From Streptomyces caelestis (lineage in GTDB: Bacteria; Actinomycetota; Actinomycetes; Streptomycetales; Streptomycetaceae): a stretch of DNA of 64,000 nt. The stretch spans positions 930,001 through 994,000 of the forward strand of contig NZ_JACHNE010000001.1 of assembly GCF_014205255.1 (NCBI RefSeq), in the 5' to 3' direction. Made by a program: the position numbers and the translations under genes. How positions within the stretch are numbered: position 1 is the first letter of the stretch; each line of letters opens with the position of its first letter. Shown here piece after piece: positions 25,701-34,841 of the stretch. A model generated the notes under the pieces. It saw only the letters and a program-made list of their open reading frames with translations. It did not search any database and was not told where the DNA came from.

Positions 25701-28093
25701 GGGCCCACTTCGAGGATCCGGGCCGGCTCCTGCCCGGCCAGCGTCTCCAGGGCGTGCCCGAACAGCACCGGCTCGACGAGCTGCTCGGCCCAGAAGCGGG
25801 GCGAGGTGGCCTGGGTGGCGTCGAGCGGGCGGCCGGTGGCGGCGGAGATCACCGGAGTCTCGGGGGCGCGCAGCGCGGAACTCGCCAGCAGGTCGGTCAG
25901 CTCAGCCACCGCCGGCGCCATCATCGGCGTATGGAAGGCGTGCGAGGTGGACAGCAGCCTGCCCTGTACACCGCGCCCGGCCAGTACCTCCCGCAGCGCC
26001 TCGACGGCCTCGGCCGGACCGCCGACGACCACTTGCCGGGGGCCGTTGACCGCGGACACCGTGACCTCGGGGACAAGCAGTTCGCGTACCAGGTCCTCGG
26101 GGGCGGCCACGGCGAGCATCCGGCCGGGCGGCATGCTCTGCATCAGCTCCGCCCGGCGGGCGACGAACCGCACCGCGTCGGCGAGCGGCATGACGCCGGC
26201 CAGCGTGGCAGCTACCACCTCGCCCACACTGTGCCCGATCAGCGCAGCGGGCTGCAGTCCGGCCGCCCCGAGGGTGCGGGCGAGGGCGTACTCGACGGAG
26301 AACAGCAGCGGCTGGGCGTGCACGGTGCGGGCCACGACCTCGGGGTCGCTCTCCTCCTGCCACACCTTCAGCATGTCGATGGCGAGGGCGTCGGAGAACA
26401 GCGAGAGGCACTCGCGCATCCGGGAGTCGAAGTCGGGCAGCCGGGCAGCGAGGCCGACCGCGGCCCGCGGCTGCTGCGAGCCCTGCCCGGGCAGGGCGAA
26501 CACCAGACGCCGGCCCGTACCGTCGGACAGCGCGGTCGGTGCCGTGCCCGGATCGGCGAGGAGCCGGGCTGCCTCGGCGGGCCGGCTGAAGGTCAGGGCC
26601 GCCCGCACGGGCAGCGCCCGGCGCCCCGTCTGCGAGGTGAACGCCACGTCCGCCGCGACCTCGTCGGGCAGCGCGCCCAGGAACTCGGCCAGCTGGGCAC
26701 GTACCTGACCCTCGGCCTCCTGGTCGGTGCCGCTCCACACCAGCAGTTCGGTGCGCTCCTGGCGGGGCGGCGCTGGGGCGGGGCTCGGCGCCTCCTCAAG
26801 GACCACATGGGCGTTGGTGCCGCCGAAGCCGAACGAGCTCACGCCCGCGCGGCGCGGCGCGCCCGCCGTGCGCGGCCAGGGCAGCACCGCGTCCGCCACC
26901 CGGAAAGGGGTCTGCTCCAGTCGCAGCTGTGGATTGGGGGTCCGCACGTTGATGGTGGGCGGGATGCTCTCGTGGTGCAGTGCCAGCACCGTCTTGATCA
27001 TGCCGACGATGCCGGAGGCCGGGCCGAGGTGGCCCACGTTCGACTTCACCGAGCCGATCGCGCAGGCGCCGGGCCGCAGCTCGCCCGAGGCGACCGCGAG
27101 CATCGCCTGGTGCAGGCCGTGGATCTCCACGGGGTCGCCCATCTGAGTTCCGGTGCCGTGCAGTTCCACGTACGACACGGTGTCCGGGTCCACGTCGGCG
27201 ACGGCCAGGGCCTCGGCGATGGCGCGGCTCTGTCCCTCGGAGCTGGGCGCGGTGAACCCGGGGCGCTCGGCACCGTCGTTGTTGACCGCGGAGCCCTTGA
27301 TCACGGCGTAGACCGGGTCGCCGTCGGCGACCGCGTCGGCGAGCCTCTTGAGGACCACCACGCCGCCGCCGCTGCCGAAGACCGTGCCGCTCGCCTCCGA
27401 GTCGAGCGGCCGGCAGTAGCCGTCGGCGGAGTCGATGCCGCCGGCCACATGGCGATAGCCGCGCCCGTACGGGGTCTCGATCTCCACGCCGCCCGCCAGC
27501 GCGATGTCGCAGTCGCCGAGCCGCAGGGCCTGGCAGGCCAGGTGGGTGGCGACCAGGGAGGTGGAGCAGGCCGTACGGACGTTCAGGCTGGGGCCGTTCA
27601 GGCCGAGCCGGTAGGACGTGTAGGTGGCCAGATAGTCGATGTTGTTGGAGACCAGGGCGACCATGTCACCGACCTGCGCGAGGAGTTCGGGGTCGGCCCG
27701 GATGTGGTCGTCGACGTAGTTGTCGCTGGCGCAGCCGCCGTAGACGCCGATCCCGCCCTCGTAGCGGGACGGTTCGTAGCCTGCGTGCTGAAGGGCGGTG
27801 GAACACAGTTCGAGGAAGAGGCGGTGCTGCGGATTGCGCAGCTCGCTCTCGCGCGGGGAAATGCCGAAGAAGGTGTTGTCGAATCCGCCCACGTCGTCAA
27901 GGAGCGGCCTGGCGGGTATGTAGTGCGGGTCCTTGAGCAGCTCCGGGTCCTCGCCCGCGGCCAGCAGTTGCTCGTCGCTGAGCCGGTGGATGCTGTTGCG
28001 CCCTGCCAGGAGATTGCGCCAGAACTCGTTGGCGTCGGCCGCGTCGGGTACCCGCACGGACAGTCCGATGACCGCGATGGCGTCACTGCTCAC
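22760..28093 (-). CDS. Type I PKS, KS-AT-KR-DH-ACP
   Basis: The GTG at 28093 (AAAGG upstream) gives 1777 residues; an in-frame ATG at 28132 is an alternative. The KS has TACSTS near residue 175, HGTGTQMGDP and SNVGHLG. The AT has GHSVGE near 619 and HAFHT, pointing to malonyl-CoA. The KR has VTGGLGAIG near 1154 and the SADYAAANAF tyrosine near 1303. A DH-like hot-dog domain starts near 1370 (HRLKGRALLPG) and the ACP serine is near 1730 (GGDSLTA). The KR precedes the DH, the reverse of most cis-AT modules. The module would extend the NRPS-bound chain by two carbons and leave a beta-hydroxyl or alkene. It is followed by the free-standing C domain. Confidence 0.9.
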   Translation of the reverse strand: MSSDAIAVIGLSVRVPDAADANEFWRNLLAGRNSIHRLSDEQLLAAGEDPELLKDPHYIPARPLLDDVGGFDNTFFGISPRESELRNPQHRLFLELCSTALQHAGYEPSRYEGGIGVYGGCASDNYVDDHIRADPELLAQVGDMVALVSNNIDYLATYTSYRLGLNGPSLNVRTACSTSLVATHLACQALRLGDCDIALAGGVEIETPYGRGYRHVAGGIDSADGYCRPLDSEASGTVFGSGGGVVVLKRLADAVADGDPVYAVIKGSAVNNDGAERPGFTAPSSEGQSRAIAEALAVADVDPDTVSYVELHGTGTQMGDPVEIHGLHQAMLAVASGELRPGACAIGSVKSNVGHLGPASGIVGMIKTVLALHHESIPPTINVRTPNPQLRLEQTPFRVADAVLPWPRTAGAPRRAGVSSFGFGGTNAHVVLEEAPSPAPAPPRQERTELLVWSGTDQEAEGQVRAQLAEFLGALPDEVAADVAFTSQTGRRALPVRAALTFSRPAEAARLLADPGTAPTALSDGTGRRLVFALPGQGSQQPRAAVGLAARLPDFDSRMRECLSLFSDALAIDMLKVWQEESDPEVVARTVHAQPLLFSVEYALARTLGAAGLQPAALIGHSVGEVVAATLAGVMPLADAVRFVARRAELMQSMPPGRMLAVAAPEDLVRELLVPEVTVSAVNGPRQVVVGGPAEAVEALREVLAGRGVQGRLLSTSHAFHTPMMAPAVAELTDLLASSALRAPETPVISAATGRPLDATQATSPRFWAEQLVEPVLFGHALETLAGQEPARILEVGPGQALTSLIRRHTGMREAGHRAVGCLPRANEPAGAEADWPTLLAALAHAWCDGADVAWEVLPRPQDTHRVALPAYPYRRREFWLPYAAGKRRPAPGAERPAPWHDEAPAAPVALPDRPVLALPGWRPDRHAQAADRRTPGSQGHAVVLIPADPVAARELLTAVQLAGYRAVPVSEGDAYEAADYRGTVRRGHPGDLAAYLGHLAERAIDVRLLVHGRACATPADGAADAPEALDEALWSVVELFQAAAGQRDADRRPLPLTVVTRSAVDVTGAERLSPARAAACALVRSAALESGAGQVRLIDVGNVPPAVLAAELVGPVDPAVALRGSRRWLPDRTEYKASGPIGTLLEERGVYVVTGGLGAIGLAVAQALAHTGLHPRLALMGRRADRPEERERIAPMVAAMEAAGAEVTLHAADVSDAGAVRGIFDELRSRYGAVHGVLHTAGVAGGGLLRTRSRADMETVLSAKVTGTLVLREVVAETPGVRFLTLFSSRAALNGLLGSADYAAANAFMDAVAHSAPPGAPVTVSVNWPTWHEVGMAGGAPDRPTEPDRDGARWMTLVAPGDWVVAEHRLKGRALLPGAAYFDLLVRAVRDAGGADDLDPVVIEDLMLSEPLFVAEPTEVTVTLTRTAEGAWSATVRAAAGGERPTVHARARVRVDRSLAANRPTADLTALCQGWPAVTPGTPQGSSTDFTFGERFGCVRAAYREDEVTVGRLELAAEHLADLDTHPVHPVLLDRSLALNLPAGDFVPFTCRRAVVYGEVAGQLMVRMVRRPERTGRSTVDAELYDGLGRAVVTVSGYTKIALTVEQPTPPHTEPPVRDEPVTIGLTSGITLDEGVDTLMRLLTEHVPAQVAVVPAEEWTPVEVPVTAAPTQAQQSPVTLAPVRHDAGREAPQAPEPTDDALTEVVRLLGETLGLGEIKPDDDFFGVGGDSLTAVQLVSRLQDRFGVPMSVADLFDAPTPGALAEVVVARQQEAGA

Positions 28094-28136
28094 TATCCGG
28101 TGCCTTTCTTGCTGTGAAATGGGGGGTCGCATGGGC

Positions 28137-31100
28137 TCAGCGCCGGTTCTGCCGCCGTCGGCGCAGGGCGTCGCGGACCGCACGGCGGGCGTCGCGCTCG
28201 CCGGCCGCCGAGAGCGGGGTCCCTTCGCGGCGCGGAGCGGGGGCGGGCAGAGCGGCGCTGCTGTCCGCGCCCAGGTGGGCCGCGAGCGCGCGGGGCGTGG
28301 GGAAGCGGAAGACGTCTGCCACGGTCAGCTCCAGCCCGTCCGCCGAGACCAGCCGGTGGTACAGCTGCAGCAGGCTCATCGACACCATTCCCGCGTCGAA
28401 GAAGACGGTATCCGGGGTGAGTTCGGCGCCCGAGCGGCACAGCTCCCGGGCCCGGTCGGTGATCAGCCGGGCGAGATCCCCGACCGCCAGGCTGCCGCTC
28501 GCACCGGTGGAACGCTCGCCGCGCCGGTCCCTCAACTGTCGTAGCAGCGCGGGGACATCGGCCTTGCCGTTGCGGTTCAGCGGTAGCTCCGGCAGCCGAA
28601 TCCAGTGCGCCGGCTGCTGCCAGCGGGGCACGGTCCGGGCGAGTTCGGCGGCGAGTTCCTCGGTGCCGCCGAGGCCGGTTCCGGCAACCCAGGCGAGCAG
28701 GCTGCCGGGGTGGTCCGGGTCGGCGGCGACGGCACAGCTGTCGACGCCGCACAGCCGGGCCACGGCGGCTTCCACCTCGTCCAGTTCGATCCGGTGGCCG
28801 CCGAGGGAGACCTGCCGGTCGGCGCGGCCCACGAGGGTCACCGCGCCGTGCCGGCCGCGGAACGCTAGGTCCCCCGTGGGGTAGCGGCGGACCCCGTCGG
28901 CGACGGCCGTGCTCCCTTGCCGTCCGGGGGCGTTGAGGTAGCCGAGGGCCAGTCCCCGGCCGACGACGACGAGTTCACCTATCTCACCGGTGAGCGCGAT
29001 ACGGCCCTTCGCGTCGACGACCTCCAGACGGCGGTATGGCGTGCCGTTGCCGATGGGCACGGCGCCTCCCGTCGGCGACCATCGGTGCAGGCTGCTGGCC
29101 TGCGGGGTCTCAGTAGTGCCGTAGAGGTTGAACAGGGCCGCTCCGGGGGCGAGTCGAGCGGTCTCCTCGGCGCGCGCGTGGTGCAGCGGCTCGCCGTGGA
29201 ACACCACGGCACGCACCGAGGGCAGCACCCGGTCGGCCCGCACGGCGGTGAGCATGGCCGCCTGCGAGGGCGTCAGGTGCAGCACGGTGGCCGCTGCCTG
29301 CGCCAGCAACCGCAGGTGCGCGTCCGGACGTTCGGTCTCGCCGGGACCGGGCAGGCACACTCGGGCGCCGAGGGTCAGCGGCAGGAGCAGGGCCCGCAGC
29401 ACCGGGTCGTGGGCGGGTGGCGTGGTGAGACAGAAAACGTCGTCGGCGCCCAGTCCCAGCTCGCCGGCGTACCAGGCCAGCGGCTCGGGGAGCGCGTCGG
29501 CGGGCAGCACCACGAGCGCCGGCCGCCCAGAGGTCCCAGAGGTCACGATCAGATGTCCAGGCGCGTCCGGAGCGAACTCCGTTTGCTCCACGTCGGCTTT
29601 ACGCCCACTTAACGCCGACGGATCGACACTCTCGTACAGGACTCCCGGCACGGTCTCCGGCCCGGTGCCCAGCGCCAGGGTGGCACCGGCCTCGGCGAGC
29701 ACGTCCCGGCGCCACGGCACGGGTGCTTCGGCGTCGACGAGCAGCACCGGCCGGCCGGCGTGCCAGGCGCCGAGCAGCGCCGTGGCCAGTCCCGCGGTAC
29801 GGCGGGCCAGGACCGCGACGGGCCGGCCCGGCTCAGCCCGCTCGCGCACCAGCGCGCTGACCCGGCGGACCCGGTCGGCGAGTTCCCCGTACGTGACCGC
29901 GCCGACAGCACCGACCAGCGCGGGCCGGCCCGGCTCCCGCTCGGCATGCGCCAGCACGGCACGGACCAGGTCGGAGCAGGTGCGGGCGGGGTCGGCGGGA
30001 GTGGCGAGGGCGGGGGTGGCCGTGCGCGCCGTGGAGTCTGCGAACGCCGGGGAAGCCCGTCGCTCCGAGTGCCCCGCGATCGTCGACTCCAGAGCTTCCC
30101 GGCATGCCTCCAGGAAGTCCTGGGCCGTTCCGGTGTCCCAGAAGTCCGTGGCGTGGACCAGCCGCAGGCGGTATCCGCCGTCGGGGCGGCGGGACAGGTA
30201 TAGGCCGAGGTCGAACAGGGACCAGCGGGTCCGCGGCTCCTCGGGGACCGTCGCGTGGCCGCCGAAGGAGGTCGGCGGGGCGGCCTGCGTCAGGTCGTTG
30301 AACCAGGCCTGGAACAGCGGGTTGCCGTGCGGGGACCGCTCCGCGCCGACCGCCGCCACGATCTCATCGAAGGTCACCGCCATGTGCTCCGCCGCGGTGA
30401 GCACCGCCTCGGCAACCGGCCGCAGCAGCACACGCGTCCCGGCACCCTCGGGAACGTCGACGCGGACGGGGACTGTACGCATGAAGAAGCCCACAGCTTC
30501 GTGCTGTTCCTCCGTCTCGCGCCCCGACATCGGCACGCCCACGAGCACACTGCGCTGCCCCGTCCAGGCCGTGAGGGCGCGGGCGTAGGCGGCGAGGGCG
30601 AGGCTGGCGACGGTGACCCGCTCGGCCCGGCAGGCCTGGTCCAGCAGGCGGCTGGTGTCCGCGTCGAGGTCGGCCACCGCGTCCGCCCCACGGTGGTCCG
30701 GCAGCCCGGGGCGCGGCCGGGCGTGCGGCAGGTCCAGGCGCTGCGGTACGCCGTCCAGCCAGGTGCGCCAGAAGGCCAGGTCGGCGGCGCGGTCCTCCTC
30801 AGGTGGCGGGGCCGCGGCGCTGAACTGGACGGCGTCCGGCAGCCGCGCGGCGCGGGCGCCGGACCGCGCGGCGTACAGCTCGGCGAGGTCGCGCTGGAGC
30901 ACGTCCAGGGAGTGCTGGTCGGAGACGAGGTGGTCGACGCTCATCACCAGCCGGGACCGGGTGCCCTCCCTGTCCCGCAGCAGGCCCACCGACAGCCGGG
31001 GCAGCCGGTCGGACGGAAACGGCACGTCCGCGATCTCCGCGACGAAGTCCCGTACCGCCTCCTCGGTCACCGCGTCGACCGTGCGCTCGGTGAACGACTC

Positions 31101-33212
31101 GCTCCCGGCCGACGGCGCGAGGACACGCCGTTGCGGCTCCCCGCCGGGCCCCCGCTCCAGCACCGTGCACAGGGACTCGTGACGGGCGATCAGGTCGGTG
31201 CATGCGGCGCGCAGGGCGTGGCCGTCCAGCGCGCCGCGCACGTCGAGAACGCCCACCACGTTGTAGGCGGGCAGGTCGGGAAAGACCTGTTGCCACAGCC
31301 ACAGCCGCCGCTGCTCGGGGGAGGCCGGGCCGGAAGTGCCCGGCTGCCGCGGGGCGGGTCGGGCGGGCCGCGGTGCCGTGTCGGGCAGGCGGGCGCGCAG
31401 GTCGGCGAGCGAGATGTTGTCCCGCAAGAACACCGACAGCGGCAGCCGCACTCCCCACCGGCCGAGGATCCGCCCGGCGAGGCGTGCCGCGGCAAGGCTG
31501 TGCCCGCCCGCGTCGAGGAAGCCGAGGCGCTCGTCGTCGGTGACTGCGCCGACGGCCTCCGCCCAGCAGCCGAGCAGGTCGTTGGCCGCCCGTTGGGCGA
31601 CCGGGGCCGAGGCGGCCAGCAGCTCCGCGGCCAGCGCCCGCAGTGCCTTGTGGTCCTGCTTGCCGCTGCTGGTGAGCGGGATGCTTGCCGCGGCGGTGAA
31701 CGTGGTCGGCACGAACACCTCCGGCAGCGCCGCCGCCACCCGGTCCCGCAACCCGCGCCACAGCTCATTGCCCGGCTCGGTTCCGCGCGCGGGGACAACG
31801 AAGGCGCACACGGTCGGGGCACCGTCCGGGCCAGACGCGGCGACCACGGCGGCGTCCCGCACTCCGTCCAGGTCGCGCAGCACGTCCTCGGTCTCGCGCA
31901 GCTCCACGCGCTGGCCGCGGATCTTCACCTGCTGGTCGATGCGGCCCAGGTATTCCAGGGCGTCGCCCCGCCTCCGCACCAGGTCGCCGGTCAGGTACAG
32001 CCGGGGCACCGGGCACCACTCGGGCGCCGGCACGAACGCCGCCTCGGTCAGGTCGGGCCGGTTCAGATAGCCGAGAGCCAGTGGAACACCGCCGACGGCG
32101 AGCTGGCCCGCCTCGCCGGCCGACACCGGCCGCAGGTCCTCATCGAGGACCACCAGGGTGCAGTTGTCGATGGGGCCGCCGATCAGGACGGTGTCCAGGT
32201 CGTCGGCGTGCCGCGGGCACTCCCAGGCGGTCACGTCGATGGCCGCCTCGGTCGGCCCGTACAGGTTGTGCAGGTCCGCGTCGAGGACTGCCCGGAACCG
32301 CCGTACCTGCCCCGGGGTCAGCGCCTCCCCGCTGCACACGACCGCGCGCAGCGAGCCGCACCGATCGGCTCCGGGCCAGCGCAGGAACTCCTCCAGCATG
32401 GATGGCACGAAGTGACAGACCGTCACCTCATGACGGGTCACCCAGTCCACGACCTCGCCTGGGTCGCGGTGCGCGCCAGGGGGCATGAGCACCTCGGACG
32501 CACCGGACACGAGGGGCCCGAGTAGCTCCCAGCCGGAGACGTCGAAGGTGGCGGGCGTCTTCTGCAGGATGCGGTCCTCGGGGCCGAATCCGTAGGCGTC
32601 ACACATCCACAGCAGTCTGTTGCACAGGGCCAGTGAGGGCACCACGACGCCCTTGGGCTCTCCAGTGGAGCCGGAGGTGAACAGCACATAGGCGGGGTGG
32701 TCGTCGGCGACGCGGGCGGGCGGTGCCCACTCCTTCGGGTCCATGGCGCCGGCGGCGGAGAGCGGATCGAGTCGCAGCACCCGGGTGGTGGCCTCGTTGT
32801 GGCCGTCCAGACTGTCCGCGGTCGTGTCGGTGACCATAGCGAGCACCGCGCCGGAGCGGTGCAGGAGGTCCAGGCGCCGCTCGCGCGGGTCCTCCGGGGC
32901 CAGCGGCAGGTAGGGCAGGCCCGCCTTCAACGCGCCGAGCAGCGCGAACACTAGGACACGGCCGCGGGGTACACAGACGGCCACGATGTCGCCCGGGCGC
33001 CCGCCGGCGTCGGTGAGGAGACGGGCGACCGCGTCGGAGGCGGTCTCCAGTTCGGCGTACGTCACCGTCCCCGCCTCGTCGGCCAGCGCGACCGCGTCCG
33101 GCGTGGCGGTGGAAACGCCCCTGACGAGTCCGGGCACGCCGAAGGGCGCCGGGCGGTCCCGGTCCGGTCCTCGCAGGATCGCACCTTTGACCTCGGCCGT
33201 CGTGCCGTCCAT
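28137..33212 (-). CDS. NRPS, A(Ser)-T-C-A-T
   Basis: The ATG at 33212 (GAAGGGAACGCGC upstream) gives 1691 residues; the longer open frame overlaps the permease gene. A1 (about 20-510) has LFTSGSTGEPKG and specificity residues D-V-W-H-V-S-L-I-D, very close to published serine codes. T1 has GGHSL near 569. The C domain (about 600-1050) has DHLVSD in place of HHxxxDG, keeping the second histidine and the aspartate. A2 (about 1090-1560) is divergent: its A3 reads TSGTSGRPALVV and lacks the usual PKG, and no known code is evident. T2 has the serine in DAGMVSMSLL near 1608. The protein hands its chain to the PKS encoded 44 bp downstream. No epimerase or thioesterase is present. Confidence 0.9.
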   Translation of the reverse strand: MDGTTAEVKGAILRGPDRDRPAPFGVPGLVRGVSTATPDAVALADEAGTVTYAELETASDAVARLLTDAGGRPGDIVAVCVPRGRVLVFALLGALKAGLPYLPLAPEDPRERRLDLLHRSGAVLAMVTDTTADSLDGHNEATTRVLRLDPLSAAGAMDPKEWAPPARVADDHPAYVLFTSGSTGEPKGVVVPSLALCNRLLWMCDAYGFGPEDRILQKTPATFDVSGWELLGPLVSGASEVLMPPGAHRDPGEVVDWVTRHEVTVCHFVPSMLEEFLRWPGADRCGSLRAVVCSGEALTPGQVRRFRAVLDADLHNLYGPTEAAIDVTAWECPRHADDLDTVLIGGPIDNCTLVVLDEDLRPVSAGEAGQLAVGGVPLALGYLNRPDLTEAAFVPAPEWCPVPRLYLTGDLVRRRGDALEYLGRIDQQVKIRGQRVELRETEDVLRDLDGVRDAAVVAASGPDGAPTVCAFVVPARGTEPGNELWRGLRDRVAAALPEVFVPTTFTAAASIPLTSSGKQDHKALRALAAELLAASAPVAQRAANDLLGCWAEAVGAVTDDERLGFLDAGGHSLAAARLAGRILGRWGVRLPLSVFLRDNISLADLRARLPDTAPRPARPAPRQPGTSGPASPEQRRLWLWQQVFPDLPAYNVVGVLDVRGALDGHALRAACTDLIARHESLCTVLERGPGGEPQRRVLAPSAGSESFTERTVDAVTEEAVRDFVAEIADVPFPSDRLPRLSVGLLRDREGTRSRLVMSVDHLVSDQHSLDVLQRDLAELYAARSGARAARLPDAVQFSAAAPPPEEDRAADLAFWRTWLDGVPQRLDLPHARPRPGLPDHRGADAVADLDADTSRLLDQACRAERVTVASLALAAYARALTAWTGQRSVLVGVPMSGRETEEQHEAVGFFMRTVPVRVDVPEGAGTRVLLRPVAEAVLTAAEHMAVTFDEIVAAVGAERSPHGNPLFQAWFNDLTQAAPPTSFGGHATVPEEPRTRWSLFDLGLYLSRRPDGGYRLRLVHATDFWDTGTAQDFLEACREALESTIAGHSERRASPAFADSTARTATPALATPADPARTCSDLVRAVLAHAEREPGRPALVGAVGAVTYGELADRVRRVSALVRERAEPGRPVAVLARRTAGLATALLGAWHAGRPVLLVDAEAPVPWRRDVLAEAGATLALGTGPETVPGVLYESVDPSALSGRKADVEQTEFAPDAPGHLIVTSGTSGRPALVVLPADALPEPLAWYAGELGLGADDVFCLTTPPAHDPVLRALLLPLTLGARVCLPGPGETERPDAHLRLLAQAAATVLHLTPSQAAMLTAVRADRVLPSVRAVVFHGEPLHHARAEETARLAPGAALFNLYGTTETPQASSLHRWSPTGGAVPIGNGTPYRRLEVVDAKGRIALTGEIGELVVVGRGLALGYLNAPGRQGSTAVADGVRRYPTGDLAFRGRHGAVTLVGRADRQVSLGGHRIELDEVEAAVARLCGVDSCAVAADPDHPGSLLAWVAGTGLGGTEELAAELARTVPRWQQPAHWIRLPELPLNRNGKADVPALLRQLRDRRGERSTGASGSLAVGDLARLITDRARELCRSGAELTPDTVFFDAGMVSMSLLQLYHRLVSADGLELTVADVFRFPTPRALAAHLGADSSAALPAPAPRREGTPLSAAGERDARRAVRDALRRRRQNRR

Positions 33213-33277
33213 GCGCGTTCCCTTCCGGTGCTTTGGAGCGTGGGGGAGCTGGGGAAGTCCGGGTGGGGCGGTTGTGG

Positions 33278-34042
33278 TCAGCTGTCCGTGGCGAGCCGAC
33301 GGGCCCGGCGGTCGTTGCGGCGCAGCATCAACAGCCCCACGGCCAGCCACGCGACGCCGACCAGCGCCTCCAGGGCCGCCTGCGCCGCCCAGGGCCGGCC
33401 GTCGGCCAGGGCGCGCAGTGACTCGGCGCCGTGGGTCAGGGGCAGCATCTGCGACACCACCCCCACCGGCTCGGCCAGCCGGTCGACCGGCGCGATGATG
33501 CCGCACAGCACGAGCAGGGCGTACACCGCGAGATTGGTCAGCACGGCCGACGCCGGGTGCAGGGCCGCGACCGCGGCGACGGCCAGCCCGAACGCGGTCG
33601 CGCTGAGCGCGATCAGCACGAACAGCCCGGAGCCCTGGAGCAGCGCGACCATCAGCCGCCACTCCCCGAAGTAGGCGCACACGCCGACAACCGCCACCAG
33701 CGCCGAGGCCACCGCCTCCACGAGGTAGATCCAGCACCGGGTGAGCTGCACGAGGGTCAGCCCGGGCCGGCTCGTGCGCACCCGGTCCAGGGTGCCGAAA
33801 GCCTGGTCCTCGGTCATGCTGTCGGCGGCCTTGACGACCGTGGCGAGCGACAGCACGTGCACACAGGCCCCGATGATCGCGAACCGCCGTCCCTCCAGGC
33901 CGCCGGCGAGGTAGCCGAGGTAGGCGAGGAACAGGGGCTGGAGCACGGAACGGGGCACCGTGGAGGCGATGAGGCTCTTCAATCCGTACACGGCGAGGTA
34001 GTCGCGCCGGGCCGCCCGGGCTACGACCGTCAGCCCGTGCAA
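33278..34042 (-). CDS. ABC-2-type transporter permease
   Basis: This is a hydrophobic protein with about six membrane segments and the ABC-2 pattern (FLAYLGYLAGG, VLTNLAVYALLVLCGIIAPV, QMLPLTHGAESLRAL). The open frame extends to 34237 but overlaps the preceding permease. The TTG at 34042, five bases after that gene's stop, gives 254 residues matching its sister protein. The exact start is uncertain because no strong ribosome binding site is visible and translation is probably coupled. With 34047-34841 and the ATPase it forms a DrrAB-like exporter, probably for the hybrid product or for self-protection. Confidence 0.75.
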   Translation of the reverse strand: MHGLTVVARAARRDYLAVYGLKSLIASTVPRSVLQPLFLAYLGYLAGGLEGRRFAIIGACVHVLSLATVVKAADSMTEDQAFGTLDRVRTSRPGLTLVQLTRCWIYLVEAVASALVAVVGVCAYFGEWRLMVALLQGSGLFVLIALSATAFGLAVAAVAALHPASAVLTNLAVYALLVLCGIIAPVDRLAEPVGVVSQMLPLTHGAESLRALADGRPWAAQAALEALVGVAWLAVGLLMLRRNDRRARRLATDS

Positions 34043-34046
34043 GCGT

Positions 34047-34841
34047 TCAGGAGAGCGCAAGGGTGCCTCGCTCCCTCGCGCGGTGCAGAACCGTGCGGAA
34101 CGCCCAGCGGGCCAGCAGTGCGTAGCCGCCGGTGGTGGCGCACAGGCAGGCCCATGCCGCGACGCTCTGCGTACGTCCCTCGGCGGCGGCGGTGAGCAGC
34201 TCGGTCGCCCAGCGCAGCGAGACCACATCGGGGACATGGCGCAGCCAGCCGGGCAGCAACTCGATCGGCACGATCATGCCGCCGAGCAGGGACATCGGGT
34301 AAACCAGCGCCTCGGCGATGCGCATCGCGGCGGGCGTCAGCAGGAATAGGCAGCTGAGCAGCGAGCCCAGCACCAGGGCCGAACCGAAGGTGGCGAGGGC
34401 TGCCAGCGTGAAGGCGCCCGGGTGGGCGATGCGCAGCGGCTCTCCGGTGAGCAGGCCGACGCAGCCGATGGTCAGCGCGATCAGCAGGGCGCAGCGCAGG
34501 GCGGTGCCAATCGTCTTGCCGAACAGCACCACGCCGAGGCCGGCCCGCCGGGTGAGGATGCCCGGCAGGGTGCCGTGCGCCAGCTCCTCGCGCAGGATCA
34601 GGCCGGTCTGCCAGATGGCGCAGCTCCACAGCGCGAGCACGCCACAGCCCAGCTGGATCTGCCGGGCGGTGAGCAGCGACTCCGGACCGCGGGCGAGCAG
34701 CGTGGCAAGGCACAGCGCCGCCGGGACCACGCAGCCGGGAATCACGGCGCTGAGAATGTGCTGCTGTCGCAGTTGGAAGACCATGGTGTGCCGAAGCACC
34801 GACAGCTGCGCGCGCACCGAGCCGTTCCGGGTGGCCGTCAT
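34047..34841 (-). CDS. ABC-2-type transporter permease
   Basis: This 264-residue protein has six hydrophobic segments and the typical ABC-2 C-terminal signature (YPMSLLGGMIVPIELLPGWLR, then DVVSLRWATELL). Its ATG overlaps the ATPase stop (ATGA), so the exporter subunits are coupled. The two permeases are diverged paralogues, suggesting a heterodimeric membrane channel. Confidence 0.88.
   Translation of the reverse strand: MTATRNGSVRAQLSVLRHTMVFQLRQQHILSAVIPGCVVPAALCLATLLARGPESLLTARQIQLGCGVLALWSCAIWQTGLILREELAHGTLPGILTRRAGLGVVLFGKTIGTALRCALLIALTIGCVGLLTGEPLRIAHPGAFTLAALATFGSALVLGSLLSCLFLLTPAAMRIAEALVYPMSLLGGMIVPIELLPGWLRHVPDVVSLRWATELLTAAAEGRTQSVAAWACLCATTGGYALLARWAFRTVLHRARERGTLALS

Noticed and set aside
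23534..28117. 1527-codon open frame on the plus strand
   Set aside because: It is antisense to the PKS; the codon composition is typical of a shadow frame in high-GC DNA and no domain is recognisable.
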